Shown piece by piece: positions 41,944 through 50,431 of a DNA stretch of 64,000 nt. The stretch lies in contig NZ_JBEZFP010000024.1 in NCBI RefSeq assembly GCF_040649515.1, positions 1 through 64,000 of the forward strand, given 5' to 3'. The notes under the pieces were generated by a model. The model saw only the letters and a program-made list of their open reading frames with translations. It did not search any database and was not told the DNA's origin. Positions within the stretch are counted from its first letter, which is position 1; each line of letters begins with the position of its first letter. The DNA is from Yinghuangia elevatio (GTDB taxonomy: Bacteria; Actinomycetota; Actinomycetes; Streptomycetales; Streptomycetaceae). The position numbers and the translations under genes are program-made.

Positions 41944-43568
41944 CCGCCGCGGCCGACACGACCACCACCACGGGCTTCGCAGCCCCCGTCCGAGGATCCC
42001 GGCAACTGGCGGGCACCGGAGGCCTGTTGCGCCTGGCCCTGCGCCGAGACCGGGTCATGGTCCCGCTGTGGGTGCTGCTGGTGGGCGGCACCACCGCCGG
42101 CGCCGCGGGCAGTCTCGGCGGCATGTACGGCACACCGGCCGAACGCGCCGACGTCGTCGACTCGATGGCCGCCAACAGTTCGCTGCGGTCGCTCTACGGA
42201 CCGGTGTTCGACGACTCCCTCGGCGCCATCGTGGCCTGGCGGTACGTCGCCTTCATGGCCGCGTTCGCCGCCGTCATGAGCCTGCTCATCGTGGTCCGCC
42301 ACACCCGTGAGGAAGAGGAGACGGGCCGTCAGGAGATGCTGTCCGCTGCGATGGTCGGCCGCCGCGCACCGCTGACCGCCGCACTGCTGACCGCCCTGAT
42401 CGCGAACGCGGGCGTCGCACTGATCGTCGCCGTCGGTCTCTCCGGCGAGGGACGGGCGGGCGCGCTCGCGCTCGGCCTCGGGATCGGCGGCGTGGGCATG
42501 CTGTTCGCCACGACGGCCGCGATTGCGGCACAACTCACCGAGACCGCAAGGCTCGCCAAGGGCCTCACGGCGGCGGTGCTCGGGCTGGCGTGGGCGCTGA
42601 AGGCGGCCGGCGACGCCGCGGCGGACGACGGGTCGAACATCCTGACCTGGCTGTCGCCCATCGGCTGGGCGGAGAACCTCCGGTCCTTCGCGGACGAACG
42701 CTGGTGGGTACTCCTGCTGTTCGCGGCGGCGACCACCGTACAGGCGCTGATCGCCTACACCTTGGCCGGACGCCGCGACATCGGCATGAGCTTCCTCCCG
42801 GCCCGCCCGGGCCCGGCGACGGGCGCGCTCGGCACGGCCGAGGGCCTCGCCTGGCGGCTGCAGCGCGGCAGCCTGTTCGGCTGGGCCGGCGGATTCCTCG
42901 TGGCGGGCGTGATGTTCGGGGCGATGACCGACGGCGCCGCCGACCTGATCGGGGACAACCAGCAGGCCAAGGACATGATTGCGCGCCTCGGCGGGCAGTC
43001 CGGCGTCACCGACGCGTTCCTGGCCGGCATGATCGCCATGTTCGGCATGGTCGCCGCGGTCTACATCGTGCAGTCCGTGCTGCGGCTGGACGGCGAGGAG
43101 ACCGCGCAGCGTGCCGAGCCCGTCCTCGCGAACGCGGTCGGACGCCTTCGCTGGGCCGCAGGGCACCTCGCCGTGGCCTTCGGCGGCGCGGCGCTCCTCA
43201 TGGTCGTCGCGGGCCTCGGCCTCGCGGCCGGCTACCGGCAGGACGTCGCGGCGGTCCTCGGCGGCAGCCTCGTCCAGGTCCCGGCGGTCTGGGCGGTGGG
43301 TGCGGTGGCGGCGCTGGCGTACGGTGCGTACCCGCATGCGGCGGTGCTGGGGTGGGCGTACGCCGGGCTGTGCCTCGGGCTCGGCTGGATCGGCGCCGCG
43401 TTCGACCTCCCGCAATGGGCGCTGAAGATCTCGCCGTTCGCGCACCTGCCCAAGATGCCCGGCAACGCCATGGACTGGCCGGCGGTCGGGGTGCTCGTCG
43501 GGCTGACGGTGCTGCTCATCGGCGGAGGGCTCGCGGCCCTGCGCCGCCGCGACCTGCAGACCGGCTGA
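41940..43568 (+). CDS. ABC-2 type exporter permease
   Basis: A 542-residue membrane protein with about twelve hydrophobic segments, beginning after a Thr/Ala-rich N-terminus with RLALRRDRVMVPLWVLLVGG. EEEETGRQEMLSAAMVGRRA and TETARLAKGLTAAVLGLAWA are typical of the actinomycete polyketide-antibiotic exporter family of large permeases. ATG 41940 overlaps the ATPase stop. With the ATPase and the divergent MarR-type regulator it forms an efflux module. Confidence 0.86.
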   Translation: MTAAADTTTTTGFAAPVRGSRQLAGTGGLLRLALRRDRVMVPLWVLLVGGTTAGAAGSLGGMYGTPAERADVVDSMAANSSLRSLYGPVFDDSLGAIVAWRYVAFMAAFAAVMSLLIVVRHTREEEETGRQEMLSAAMVGRRAPLTAALLTALIANAGVALIVAVGLSGEGRAGALALGLGIGGVGMLFATTAAIAAQLTETARLAKGLTAAVLGLAWALKAAGDAAADDGSNILTWLSPIGWAENLRSFADERWWVLLLFAAATTVQALIAYTLAGRRDIGMSFLPARPGPATGALGTAEGLAWRLQRGSLFGWAGGFLVAGVMFGAMTDGAADLIGDNQQAKDMIARLGGQSGVTDAFLAGMIAMFGMVAAVYIVQSVLRLDGEETAQRAEPVLANAVGRLRWAAGHLAVAFGGAALLMVVAGLGLAAGYRQDVAAVLGGSLVQVPAVWAVGAVAALAYGAYPHAAVLGWAYAGLCLGLGWIGAAFDLPQWALKISPFAHLPKMPGNAMDWPAVGVLVGLTVLLIGGGLAALRRRDLQTG

Positions 43569-43625
43569 AGCGGGCGGCGCAGGCAGGCGGCGCAGGCAGC
43601 GGCTTCGGCGGGCCGTGTTGCCGTG

Positions 43626-45143
43626 TTATCCCTCGTCCTCCGGCGCCTTCGTCCACTCGGTACTGCCGATCGGCTGCTGGAAGATCGGCCGTCCGATGTT
43701 TCCGCTCGTCCGGAACGGCTTCCCGTGGTCGTCGATCCGCACCGACCCGCGGCGGTCCCCGCTGGACCACTCCAACTCCAGGTACCAGCTCACGTCGTGG
43801 GCCTGGCTGTGCGCGGACACGTAGAAGACCTCGGGATCGGACTCGCTGACCTTGTACGGGAAGTCCCGCTGCCCGGACTTCGGCACCGTGTCCGGGCGCC
43901 CTGCGTCCAGGTCGACATCGAAGGACTTCGTACTGACTTCGCCGCCGCAACCGACCCCCATCACGTAGTCGTTCCAGCCGAGCGGCGCCTGCTTCCCGAT
44001 GACCCGCACGTGCAGGGCTGTGACGACGACCGTCTGCTCCCCGGTCCCCTGCACGGTCAGCGCGAGCATCTGGTCCCCGCTCGCGACGCCGCCCAGCGCG
44101 CTCACCCAACCCCGGGCGTCCTGCTCGGTGGGCGGCGGAGGCACCTCCGCGGGCTTGCGGTTCACCAAGTAGTGCTGGCTACAGGGGGTTTCCCATTTGT
44201 ACGGGTTCGCCGCGACCGTCGGGGCCGAGCCGTCGCGTACCGTCTCCGCCGCGCCCGGCCGCGGCGACGTCCCGTTGCCCCGCGGGGACGTCGAGCCGGA
44301 CGCCGATGCGGATGCCGATCCCGACGGTGCGGACGGGGTCCCCGGGACGCCCGTACGCGTGCCGCCGTCGTCACCCGGCACCGGGCCCGGCGCCGCGGGG
44401 AGTTCTCCCGCGAACGGGGAAGTCGCGGCGGGCGGTCCGCCGGGGGGTGGCGTGGCCCCCACGGACTGCCGGGTGTCACCGTCGTCTCCGCCCGGCAGGA
44501 GGTTCACCATGAGCGCGACGGACACGGCGGCCGCGGCCGTTCCCACGCCGGCGAGGGCGACCGTACGTCGACGCCGCCGACGGCCGGCCGCGGGTTCCGT
44601 CGAGGGGCTGTTCGGTTCGGACCGCTCGGACGGCGTGGCCAACGCGGCGAGGGACGCGGACGCCTGCTCGGCGGACCGGTCCTCGGACGTCGAGGTCTCG
44701 GACGTCGGGGTCTCGGACGTCGGGGTCTCGGACGTCGGGGTCTTGGAAACCGGGGTCTCGGAAACCGGGGTCTCGGACGTGGGACTTTCGGAAGCCGGGG
44801 TCTCGGAAGTCGGGGTCCCGGAAACCGGGTTCCCCGAAGCCGTATCGGCCGGAATCGGCGCGGCAGGCGCCGGGTCCGGCTGGGGCGTCACGGCGCCTTT
44901 GCGCTGCCGCAGCACATCCGCCCGCACCCACCGCCGGTGCAGTTCGACCAGTTCCTCGGGGGTGGCGCCGCATATTCGTGCGAACCGCTCGACGGGCGCG
45001 TAGTCCAACGGAACGGCGTCCCCGTTGACGTACCGGTGAAGGGTCGACCCGCTGAGGTGCAGCCGCTTGCCCAGCACCCCGTAACTCAGCCCAGACCGGT
45101 CCTTGAGCTCCCGCAGCAGTGCCGCGAACTCCTCGTCCGCCAC
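43626..45143 (-). CDS. membrane-anchored HTH protein with repeat linker and extracellular domain
   Basis: A 505-residue protein. An N-terminal XRE-type HTH (LKDRSGLSYGVLGKRLHLSG, then STLHRYVNGDAVP) is followed by a repeat linker of TSETP pentapeptides (about 98-155), a basic GRRRRRR stretch, a single transmembrane helix (VALAGVGTAAAAVSVALMV), a Pro/Ser/Gly linker and a C-terminal extracellular domain (about 320-505) with paired Cys. The layout suggests a signal-sensing transmembrane regulator; the family is common in actinomycetes and little studied. GTG 45143 has GGAGG at good spacing. It converges on the ABC permease. Confidence 0.8.
   Translation of the reverse strand: MADEEFAALLRELKDRSGLSYGVLGKRLHLSGSTLHRYVNGDAVPLDYAPVERFARICGATPEELVELHRRWVRADVLRQRKGAVTPQPDPAPAAPIPADTASGNPVSGTPTSETPASESPTSETPVSETPVSKTPTSETPTSETPTSETSTSEDRSAEQASASLAALATPSERSEPNSPSTEPAAGRRRRRRTVALAGVGTAAAAVSVALMVNLLPGGDDGDTRQSVGATPPPGGPPAATSPFAGELPAAPGPVPGDDGGTRTGVPGTPSAPSGSASASASGSTSPRGNGTSPRPGAAETVRDGSAPTVAANPYKWETPCSQHYLVNRKPAEVPPPPTEQDARGWVSALGGVASGDQMLALTVQGTGEQTVVVTALHVRVIGKQAPLGWNDYVMGVGCGGEVSTKSFDVDLDAGRPDTVPKSGQRDFPYKVSESDPEVFYVSAHSQAHDVSWYLELEWSSGDRRGSVRIDDHGKPFRTSGNIGRPIFQQPIGSTEWTKAPEDEG
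44683..44847. repeat. eleven 15-bp units encoding TSETP pentapeptides
   Basis: Units of the type TCGGACGTCGGGGTC on the plus strand repeat eleven times with variation and encode SETPx/TSETP in the cytoplasmic linker of the HTH-TM protein. Three consecutive units (44698-44742) are identical. Confidence 0.9.
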
Positions 45144-45365
45144 CGTTCCTCCTTCTCCCGTGTACCGGACAGCGTTCCAGGGAACCGGTGTTCCCGCAGG
45201 TCAGGCCCGCTCGGGCGTTCCAGCATCCCAAACTCCCCGGCAACGGTGGCGGGCGGGACGGGTCCGCGCCCAGGATCGGGGCATCGAAGCACGCCGCGTC
45301 GACCGAAGTCCGGGGCGTGCACCGGCAGCTTGCCGGAACCCGCCCACACCCACAGGGGATCAGCC

Positions 45366-46181
45366 ATGTCCGCACGTACCTCCCGCATCCGCCTCTTCGC
45401 CGCCACGACCGCCGCGCTCGCCGCCTTCGGGCTGACCGCGTGCAGCAGCGGTGACGACGAAGCCCGCGCCGGGGCCTCCTCTCCCGCACCGAGCGCCCCT
45501 GCCCAGACGGGTGGTTCCGGTACGGGCGGCGCGACGGCCTCGCCGACGCAGTCCGGAGCCGGCACGAGCGGCTCGGGCACGGGCAGCGCGGGTACGGGGG
45601 CAGGGACAGGCTCTTCCGCAACGCAGGGCGCCAAGTCGTCCGGCACCACAGGCGGCTCCGGCGGATCCAACGGCACCGGTGGTTCCGGTGGTTCCGGCAA
45701 TTCCAACGGCACCGGCGGCGCGGCCTCGGGCGGGTCGAACGGCGGCAACGCGTCCGGCGGCTCGGACTCCGTCCCGAAGCTCCAGCCCTGCGGCGGGACC
45801 AACACAAAGATGACCGCCACCGTCGTCGCCCGCCCGCTGAACCACCTTCTCCTCACCGTCACCAACACCGGATCGAAGAACTGCGACCTGGTCGGCTACC
45901 CGGCCGCGCGCTTCGGTGAGGCGCAGTCCGTACCGCCGGTCGACGACACCACCAAGCCGCAGGCCGTCATCAGCCTCGCGCCCGGCGAGTCCGGCTACGC
46001 GGGCGTACGCCTGTCCGCCGGCGACGGCAGCGGCGACAACGGGTACACGACCTCGACGCTCGAGATCCCGTTCGAGGACGGCTCGGTCGCGAACCCGTCG
46101 CTCCCGGCCGCGGGCGTGTACGTCGACACCACGCTGCAGGTGACCTACTGGCAGCAGACCCTGGACATGGCCCTCAACTGA
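45366..46181 (+). CDS. DUF4232-type lipoprotein
   Basis: A 271-residue exported lipoprotein. The signal peptide ends in LTACSS (lipobox near residue 26), followed by a very long Gly/Ser/Thr low-complexity linker (about 30-135), and a C-terminal DUF4232-like domain with LLLTVTNTGSKNCDLVGYPA and LAPGESGYAGVRLS. AGGGGA lies before ATG 45366. Such proteins are common in Streptomyces; function is unknown. It ends at a strong terminator. Confidence 0.82.
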   Translation: MSARTSRIRLFAATTAALAAFGLTACSSGDDEARAGASSPAPSAPAQTGGSGTGGATASPTQSGAGTSGSGTGSAGTGAGTGSSATQGAKSSGTTGGSGGSNGTGGSGGSGNSNGTGGAASGGSNGGNASGGSDSVPKLQPCGGTNTKMTATVVARPLNHLLLTVTNTGSKNCDLVGYPAARFGEAQSVPPVDDTTKPQAVISLAPGESGYAGVRLSAGDGSGDNGYTTSTLEIPFEDGSVANPSLPAAGVYVDTTLQVTYWQQTLDMALN

Positions 46182-46223
46182 CCCGCCCCGCCACGCCCCG
46201 CCGCGGACGACGGCAACGCCGAT

Positions 46224-46263
46224 GCCCGGGTGCCCGACCCGTACCCAGGTCGGGCACCCGGGC
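46224..46263. terminator. perfect 16-bp bidirectional hairpin
   Basis: GCCCGGGTGCCCGACC (46224-46239) and its perfect complement at 46248-46263 surround an 8-base loop. It separates the lipoprotein gene from the converging cvn operon. Confidence 0.88.
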
Positions 46264-46328
46264 GTTTCCGAACCACGGCGGCGTGCGGAGACGGACTTTC
46301 GGGCGGGGCGACCTACCCGCGGGGCGAC

Positions 46329-46973
46329 CTACCCGCGGACCGGAGTTCGGATGGCGACGACGTGTTCCATGAGCGTGACCATGGCGTGCTTGCCCGAATC
46401 GCGGGACCGCGCGTCACACATGACGACGGGGACGTGCGGGTCCAGGTCGAGGGCGTCGGTGACCTCCTCGATGCCGAACTCGCTGACGCCGTCGAAGCAG
46501 TTGACGGCGACCACGAACGGCAGGCCGCGTACCTCGAAGTAGTCGATCGCGGGGAACGAGTCGGCGAGGCGGCGCGGGTCGGCCAGGATGATGGCGCCGA
46601 TGGCGCCGACGGCCAGTTCGTCCCACATGAACCAGAAGCGGTCTTGGCCCGGCGTACCGAAGAGGTAGAGCACGAGGCCGCGGCCGAGCGTGATGCGGCC
46701 GAAGTCGAGAGCGACCGTGGTCGTCGTCTTGGCCTCGACGCCGGTCAGGTCGTCGATGCCCTGGCTCTCCTGCGTGATGACCTCTTCGGTGCGCAGCGGC
46801 GGCACCTCGCTGACCGCGCCGACCATGGTGGTCTTGCCGACACCGAAGCCGCCGGAGATGAGGATCTTGACCGCCGCGGGCAGTCGCTCCGGGCCGGGAC
46901 CGGTGCCTGGACCTGGGCCGGATCCGGAGGTCGGCGTCGGCGTCGGCGTCGGCTCAGATCCTGCGTATGCCAT
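46329..46973 (-). CDS. cvnD: conservon GTPase-like protein CvnD
   Basis: A 214-residue GTP/ATP-binding protein of the Cvn8/Cvn9-like conservon family. The P-loop is GGFGVGKTT (41-49), then LYLFGTPGQDRF (switch II-like) and VVAVNCFDG (base-recognition region, in place of NKxD). The N-terminal Thr/Pro/Gly-rich stretch is typical of low-complexity tails here. It overlaps the cvnC gene by 20 bases, the last gene of the operon. It acts with CvnA-C as a membrane-associated signalling complex. Confidence 0.87.
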   Translation of the reverse strand: MAYAGSEPTPTPTPTSGSGPGPGTGPGPERLPAAVKILISGGFGVGKTTMVGAVSEVPPLRTEEVITQESQGIDDLTGVEAKTTTTVALDFGRITLGRGLVLYLFGTPGQDRFWFMWDELAVGAIGAIILADPRRLADSFPAIDYFEVRGLPFVVAVNCFDGVSEFGIEEVTDALDLDPHVPVVMCDARSRDSGKHAMVTLMEHVVAIRTPVRG

Positions 46974-47331
46974 CGAGAACCGCCTGGAGTACGTGGATGT
47001 CGGGGGCTTCCGCCAGCGCGATAGGCGCGCGCGTGTGGATCGCCCCCATGTCGAGTAGGTCGCCCAGCAGGACCTTCACCACGGTGGGCGGGAGATTCAG
47101 CTTGGCGGAGATCTCGGCGACGGACAGCGGGGTGTCGGTGCACAGCCGCAGGATGCCGAGATGCTCCGGCTCCAGAGCGGGCAGCGCGGCCTCGTGGCCG
47201 GCGTTCACGATCAGGGTGATGAGGTTGAACTCGTCGCGGCTGGGGCGGGTGCGGCCGCCGGTCCGGGCAAACGAGCGCACGACGGGACCGGCGTCCTCGT
47301 CCCACCACGTGCCGTCGGCTGCGGGCGACAT
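46954..47331 (-). CDS. cvnC: conservon DUF742 protein CvnC
   Basis: A 125-residue protein of family DUF742. It contains VRSFARTGGRTRPSRDEFNL, then ITLIVNA, and LSVAEISAKLNLPPTVVKVL with LLGDLLDMGAIHTR, a winged-helix-like pattern. ATG 47331 follows the cvnB stop by 20 bases. CvnC is the usual third member of conservons. Confidence 0.88.
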   Translation of the reverse strand: MSPAADGTWWDEDAGPVVRSFARTGGRTRPSRDEFNLITLIVNAGHEAALPALEPEHLGILRLCTDTPLSVAEISAKLNLPPTVVKVLLGDLLDMGAIHTRAPIALAEAPDIHVLQAVLDGIRRI

Positions 47332-47351
47332 GGGGTCGTGTCCTCGCCGCG

Positions 47352-47786
47352 TCAGAACGTCGGCCGCAGGTCCACCGCGGCCTGGCGCGGCGCCGCGGCG
47401 AGGAAGTCCCCGACCCGCTTGACGATCAGGTTCATCTCGTACGCCACCAGGCCGACGTCGATGTCCGCCTCGCCCAGCACCGCCAGGCACGCGCCGCGGC
47501 CCGCTCCGGTGACGAACAGGAAGACCTTCTCCAGTTCCACGATGGTCTGCCGCACCCGGCCGCCGTCGAAGTGCCGGCCCGCGCCGCGGGCCAGGCTCTG
47601 GAACGCGGAGGCGACGGCGGACATGTGCTCGGCGTCGTCCCGGTCCAGGCCCCGCGAGTTGCCGATCAGCAGGCCGTCGGCGGACAGGACGATCGCGTGC
47701 CGGGTCCGCGGGACGCGCTTGACCAGGTCGTCCAGCAGCCAGTTCAGCTCGGTGTTGTCGTGCGTCACGGAGCTCATCGCGGTCAC
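47352..47786 (-). CDS. cvnB: conservon roadblock/LC7 protein CvnB
   Basis: A 144-residue roadblock/LC7-fold protein. ELNWLLDDLVKRVPRTRHAI and VLSADGLLIGNSRGLDRDDA are characteristic, followed by LARGAGRHFDGG. Its start GTG 47786 overlaps the cvnA stop (GTGA); an in-frame ATG at 47777 is possible. It probably acts as a GAP/GEF-like partner of the CvnD GTPase. Confidence 0.88.
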   Translation of the reverse strand: MTAMSSVTHDNTELNWLLDDLVKRVPRTRHAIVLSADGLLIGNSRGLDRDDAEHMSAVASAFQSLARGAGRHFDGGRVRQTIVELEKVFLFVTGAGRGACLAVLGEADIDVGLVAYEMNLIVKRVGDFLAAAPRQAAVDLRPTF

Positions 47787-50389
47787 CACTGTCCTTGTCC
47801 GTTCGGATACTCGGGCGCGCTGTGCGGGTACGGCGGGGGCCCGCCGTCGTCCTGAAGCCGCCCGGCTTCGGTGCGGCCCTTGAACGAGCCGCGCTGGAAG
47901 GCCGCCATGACCTGACGGGCTTCCTCGGCGGAGCGGTGTTCCACCTCGGCGTCCGGATGCGGCGCCTCGGTGTCGGTGCGGCGCAGCAGCTGCGGCTGCA
48001 GGCTCGCCCGGCGTACCCGGCGGGGCAGGCGCCGCTCGCCGGACGGGCCGCCTGCGGCTTGCGAGGTGGAGGCGGGAGCGGTGGTTGCCGGGGCAGTCGG
48101 TGTGACGGCTCGGGGTGGAGGCAGTTGCGGTGGTGCGGGGAGGACCGCGACGCGGCCCTGGTCGGCGCCCGTCGGGACCGGCTCGATGTGCGGCGGGGTG
48201 GGCTGTGGGGCGGGTTGCGGGCCGCTGACGTAACCGGGGACGGTGACGGGCCGTGCGTTGCCTGCGATTCCCGCACCGGCCGTGCCGGCGCGCGGGTCGG
48301 TCGGGTCACCCGAAGCGCCCATTTCACTCGAATCACCCGGATCGCCGGCGTCGCCCAGCAGCGACAGGGGCAGCAGTACGACGGCCGACGTCCCGCCGTA
48401 CGGCGACGACCGCAGGCTCACCGAGATCCCGTGCCGGTGCGCGAGCCGGGCGACCACGAACAGCCCGAGCCGCGTATCGGTGGTGAAGCCCATGACGTTG
48501 AACTCCGGTGCCGTGTGCAGGAGTTTGTTGGCCTCCTCGCGCGCTTCGGCGGCCATCCCCAGTCCGCGGTCCTCGATCTCGATGCCGAGGCCGTTGGGCA
48601 CCAGTTCGGCACTGATCCGCACTTTGGTGTGCGGGGGCGAGAACGTCGCGGCGTTCTCGACGAGTTCGGACAGCAGGTGCATCACGTCGCCGGCGACCGG
48701 ACCGGCGAGACCGGCCTCGGGGACCATGGTCAGCTTGACGCGCGAGTAGTCCTCGGTCTGCGAGGCCGCACCGCGCAGGATCTCGGCGAGCATCACCGGG
48801 CGCCGCCAGCGGCGCGCCGGCATCGTGCCGCCGAGCACGGACAGGTTCTCCGCGTTGCGCCGCATGCGGGTGGCCAGGTGGTCCACCCGGAAGAGTTCGG
48901 CGAGCAGGTCCGGGTCCTCGTGCTCGCGTTCCATCTCGTCCAGCAGCGCAAGCTGCCGGTGCACGAGGCCCTGGCTGCGGTGCGCGATGTTGAGGAACAC
49001 TCGGCTCACGCCCTGCCGGGTCTCGGCCTGCTCGATGGCGGCCCGTACGGCGGTGCGCTGCGCTTCGTCGAACGCGCGCGCCACCTCGCCGATTTCGTCC
49101 CGGCCCTGGTCGAAGTCGGAGCCGACCTCGGCCGGGTCGACTTTCTCACCACGCTGCAACCTGCCGACCACATCGGGCAGTTGCTCGTTGGCCAGCCTTC
49201 GGGTCGAGTCGCGCAGTCCGCGCAGCCGCTGCAGCAGAGCGCGCGAGACCAGCACGGAGATCAGCACGGCCAGCAGGATGGACGCGAGTGTCAGGGCACC
49301 GACCAGGATGACGGACGTGGTCAGGTCGTCGATCCGCTCCCGCCCGTACCCTCGCGCGAACTCGACCTGGTCGAGGGTGAGTTGCTGGAGCTGTTGGGCG
49401 GTCGAGAGCATCGCCTGGTGCAGGGCCGCCGCATCGACGGCCACTCTGCCGGTTCGCCCGGAGGCGCTGTTCTCGGCCTCCCTCAGCAGCGCCCAATCGC
49501 GACCGGCGAGGATCTGCTCGTACCGGGCGGCCTGCGCTCCGCGCAACTGCGGTCGCACGAACGCGTACTGTGCGCGCTGCGCACCCACCAACTGGTCGAA
49601 CTGCGCGCGCTGCGGCACGCTCAGGCCGGTCAGCGAGGCGACCCCCGCGGAGAGCACCGCGTTCTGCCGGGCCAGGTACTCCAGGGCGCGGAACAGCGCG
49701 GCGGCCGTACCGGCCTCGGTGGCGGTCTTGGTGTCGTTCGTGGACCTGACCTGGGCCTCGAAGTAGCCCATCGCGCCTTCGAGGGCACCGGAGTAGAACT
49801 GGAACGCCGCGTCGGGCCCGACCTGACGTCCGTCCACCTGCTGCCGGAACGCCGGCAGCCCGCCCAGCCCGGCGGTGATCTGCTCGAACGTCCGCTTCAG
49901 CTCCGGCGGATGGCGCTCCACCACCGGGCCCGCGGCCTGGTTCATGACGCCGAGGGCCTGGTCGGTGGCCTGGCGCTGCCCGTCGAGCCGCGCGCGGTCC
50001 ACGGCGTTCCCGGCCAGGAACTCCATGCTGAGACGGCGTTCCTCCTGCATCGACACCATCGCCAGCTCGCCCTTGACGGCGACGCGCTGCACGTCGTCGA
50101 GGGTCTGGCGCAGGTCCGCGGCCTGGTCGTAGCGGCCGTAGGTGTACGTACCCCACACGGCCATCAGCGCGATGCTCGGCACCAGCACCAGGACGACGAT
50201 CCGGGCCCGGATCGAGCGCGGGCCCGGAATGCGCAGGCGACCTCGGCGGGAGCGAGAGGAATCGGGCAGCAAGTCGAAAGTTCCCGGTGCTCGGTGGGAC
50301 GACGACCGGGCGCGGGGGGGCGTGCCCGGTGATGCACTCGGGTGACCCTGGCAGCCCCGGACGCGGGCAATGCGACCGATTGCGCACAT
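47783..50389 (-). CDS. cvnA: conservon sensor histidine kinase-like protein CvnA
   Basis: An 868-residue membrane sensor. An N-terminal helix (VVLVLVPSIALMAVWGTYTY), an extracellular nitrate-sensor-like domain (about 85-355), a second helix (LVGALTLASILLAVLISVLV), a HAMP-like linker and an HATPase region with LLSELVENAATFSPP and LGLFVVARLAHRHGIS are visible. The phospho-accepting His region is atypical (SRVFLNIAHRSQGLVHRQLALLDEME), as usual for CvnA. Its C-terminal 150 residues are Pro/Thr-rich. ATG 50389 is used, without a clear ribosome-binding site, so the start is uncertain. The operon is cvnA-B-C-D; no cytochrome P450 (cvnE) follows. Confidence 0.86.
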   Translation of the reverse strand: MCAIGRIARVRGCQGHPSASPGTPPRARSSSHRAPGTFDLLPDSSRSRRGRLRIPGPRSIRARIVVLVLVPSIALMAVWGTYTYGRYDQAADLRQTLDDVQRVAVKGELAMVSMQEERRLSMEFLAGNAVDRARLDGQRQATDQALGVMNQAAGPVVERHPPELKRTFEQITAGLGGLPAFRQQVDGRQVGPDAAFQFYSGALEGAMGYFEAQVRSTNDTKTATEAGTAAALFRALEYLARQNAVLSAGVASLTGLSVPQRAQFDQLVGAQRAQYAFVRPQLRGAQAARYEQILAGRDWALLREAENSASGRTGRVAVDAAALHQAMLSTAQQLQQLTLDQVEFARGYGRERIDDLTTSVILVGALTLASILLAVLISVLVSRALLQRLRGLRDSTRRLANEQLPDVVGRLQRGEKVDPAEVGSDFDQGRDEIGEVARAFDEAQRTAVRAAIEQAETRQGVSRVFLNIAHRSQGLVHRQLALLDEMEREHEDPDLLAELFRVDHLATRMRRNAENLSVLGGTMPARRWRRPVMLAEILRGAASQTEDYSRVKLTMVPEAGLAGPVAGDVMHLLSELVENAATFSPPHTKVRISAELVPNGLGIEIEDRGLGMAAEAREEANKLLHTAPEFNVMGFTTDTRLGLFVVARLAHRHGISVSLRSSPYGGTSAVVLLPLSLLGDAGDPGDSSEMGASGDPTDPRAGTAGAGIAGNARPVTVPGYVSGPQPAPQPTPPHIEPVPTGADQGRVAVLPAPPQLPPPRAVTPTAPATTAPASTSQAAGGPSGERRLPRRVRRASLQPQLLRRTDTEAPHPDAEVEHRSAEEARQVMAAFQRGSFKGRTEAGRLQDDGGPPPYPHSAPEYPNGQGQW

Positions 50390-50431
50390 CTCATCGACGA
50401 TTCGCGAACGGCCGGGACCGTGCCCCGCGCG

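Noticed and set aside
44683..44847. The 15-bp repeat array as a CRISPR array
   Set aside because: Units are contiguous, without spacers, and are translated in frame as TSETP.
47795..50332. An 845-residue plus-strand frame opposite cvnA
   Set aside because: Shadow of cvnA; the cvnA domains on the minus strand are clear.
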